Shown: one piece after another, positions 29,911 to 30,021 of the stretch
Layout of the letters: each line of letters opens with the position of its first letter
How positions within the stretch are numbered: position 1 is the first letter of the stretch
From: an uncultured Oscillospiraceae bacterium
GTDB taxonomy: Bacteria; Bacillota; Clostridia; Oscillospirales; Oscillospiraceae
Length of the DNA: 30,021 bases
Assembly (NCBI GenBank): GCA_934636045.1
Contig: CAKTZP010000008.1
Coordinates: 1 to 30,021 of the forward strand
Direction of reading: 5' to 3'
The notes under the pieces: generated by a model
What the model was told of the DNA's origin: nothing
Seen by the model: only the letters and a program-made list of their open reading frames with translations
Databases searched by the model: none
Made by a program: the position numbers and the translations under genes

Positions 29911-30021
29911 TTACGGGGTTGCCGTCCGGGTCATAAATCTTGAAGCCCGCACCGGCGTAAGGAATGGTCTTTCCGGTTTCTGCGTCCTGCTTCACGATCT
30001 TGATGAAGCTGTTAAAGGGTG
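29909..30021 (-). pseudogene. Fragment of a SpaA-like surface protein domain, cut at both ends
   Basis: On the minus strand the frame with codons starting at 30019 encodes NSFIKIVKQDAETGKTIPYA followed by GAGFKIYDPDGNPVT. This is the K-x-D-x-E-T-G...GAxFxIYDxDG pattern of SpaA/prealbumin-like isopeptide domains of Gram-positive cell-wall proteins. It runs in from the window edge and stops making sense at 29909, where M24-like sequence starts in another reading frame. In its own frame a stop follows about 50 nt later. It is either a recombination joint or an assembly chimera at a contig end. Confidence 0.6.

Noticed and set aside
1..30021. tRNA or rRNA genes
   Set aside because: No cloverleaf with a TTCGA-type arm and no rRNA core sequence was noticed on either strand by eye; a covariance-model search was not possible here.

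Overview
The window looks like chromosomal DNA of an anaerobic, GC-rich (by eye about 58-60 %) member of the Clostridia, probably an uncultured gut Oscillospirales-type bacterium. The reasons are Gram-positive style ribosome-binding sites and lipoboxes, LplB/YtcP-type sugar permeases, a GntR/LacI hybrid (AraR-like) regulator, S-layer homology (SLH) domains, a SpaA-like surface-protein fragment, and an oxygen-sensitive glycyl radical enzyme with its activase. The taxonomic placement is inference.

Layout. (1) 1-1935 (-): 5' part of a secreted protein with lectin-like modules and Flg_new-type repeats, running off the left edge. (2) 1936-2383: intergenic, with its promoter, a 16-bp palindromic operator and a cluster of large hairpins that looks like a MITE/REP-type element. 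(3) 2384-18812 (-): one tightly packed eight-gene operon for alpha-mannan or alpha-mannoside use. In transcription order it encodes a 1413-aa membrane-anchored seven-repeat protein, a GH76 lipoprotein, a solute-binding lipoprotein, two permeases, a cytoplasmic GH38 alpha-mannosidase, an AraR-like regulator, and a secreted GH76-SLH protein. (4) 19063-20187 and 20245-21303 (-): a ROK-family repressor behind a class I mannose-6-phosphate isomerase. (5) 21430-27400 (+): a divergent operon with a glycyl-radical activase, a glycyl radical enzyme of the dehydratase/lyase type (not pyruvate formate-lyase), an FGGY sugar kinase, a YesL-like DUF624 membrane protein and an aldose-1-epimerase-like protein. 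(6) 27516-28626 (+): a possible DUF6110-like remnant and an HSL-type esterase. (7) 28666-29910 (-): an M24-like protein whose N-terminus is cut off at about 29910, where the DNA switches abruptly to a SpaA-like surface-protein fragment.

How the genes may work together. GH76 enzymes on the cell surface would cut alpha-1,6-mannan. The lectin-like repeat proteins could hold the polymer, the ABC importer would take up oligomers (its ATPase is not here), and GH38 would release mannose. After phosphorylation ManA would send it to fructose-6-phosphate. The 16-18 bp palindrome ATTTGTTATAACAAAT lies upstream of both mannan transcription units at nearly the same distance from matching promoters. It resembles the AraR box, so the GntR/LacI protein encoded inside the operon is the likely ligand-responsive regulator. 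The divergent glycyl-radical operon shares a back-to-back promoter with manA and may be an undescribed anaerobic route for a sugar, polyol or anhydrohexitol. Its substrate cannot be told from the sequence.
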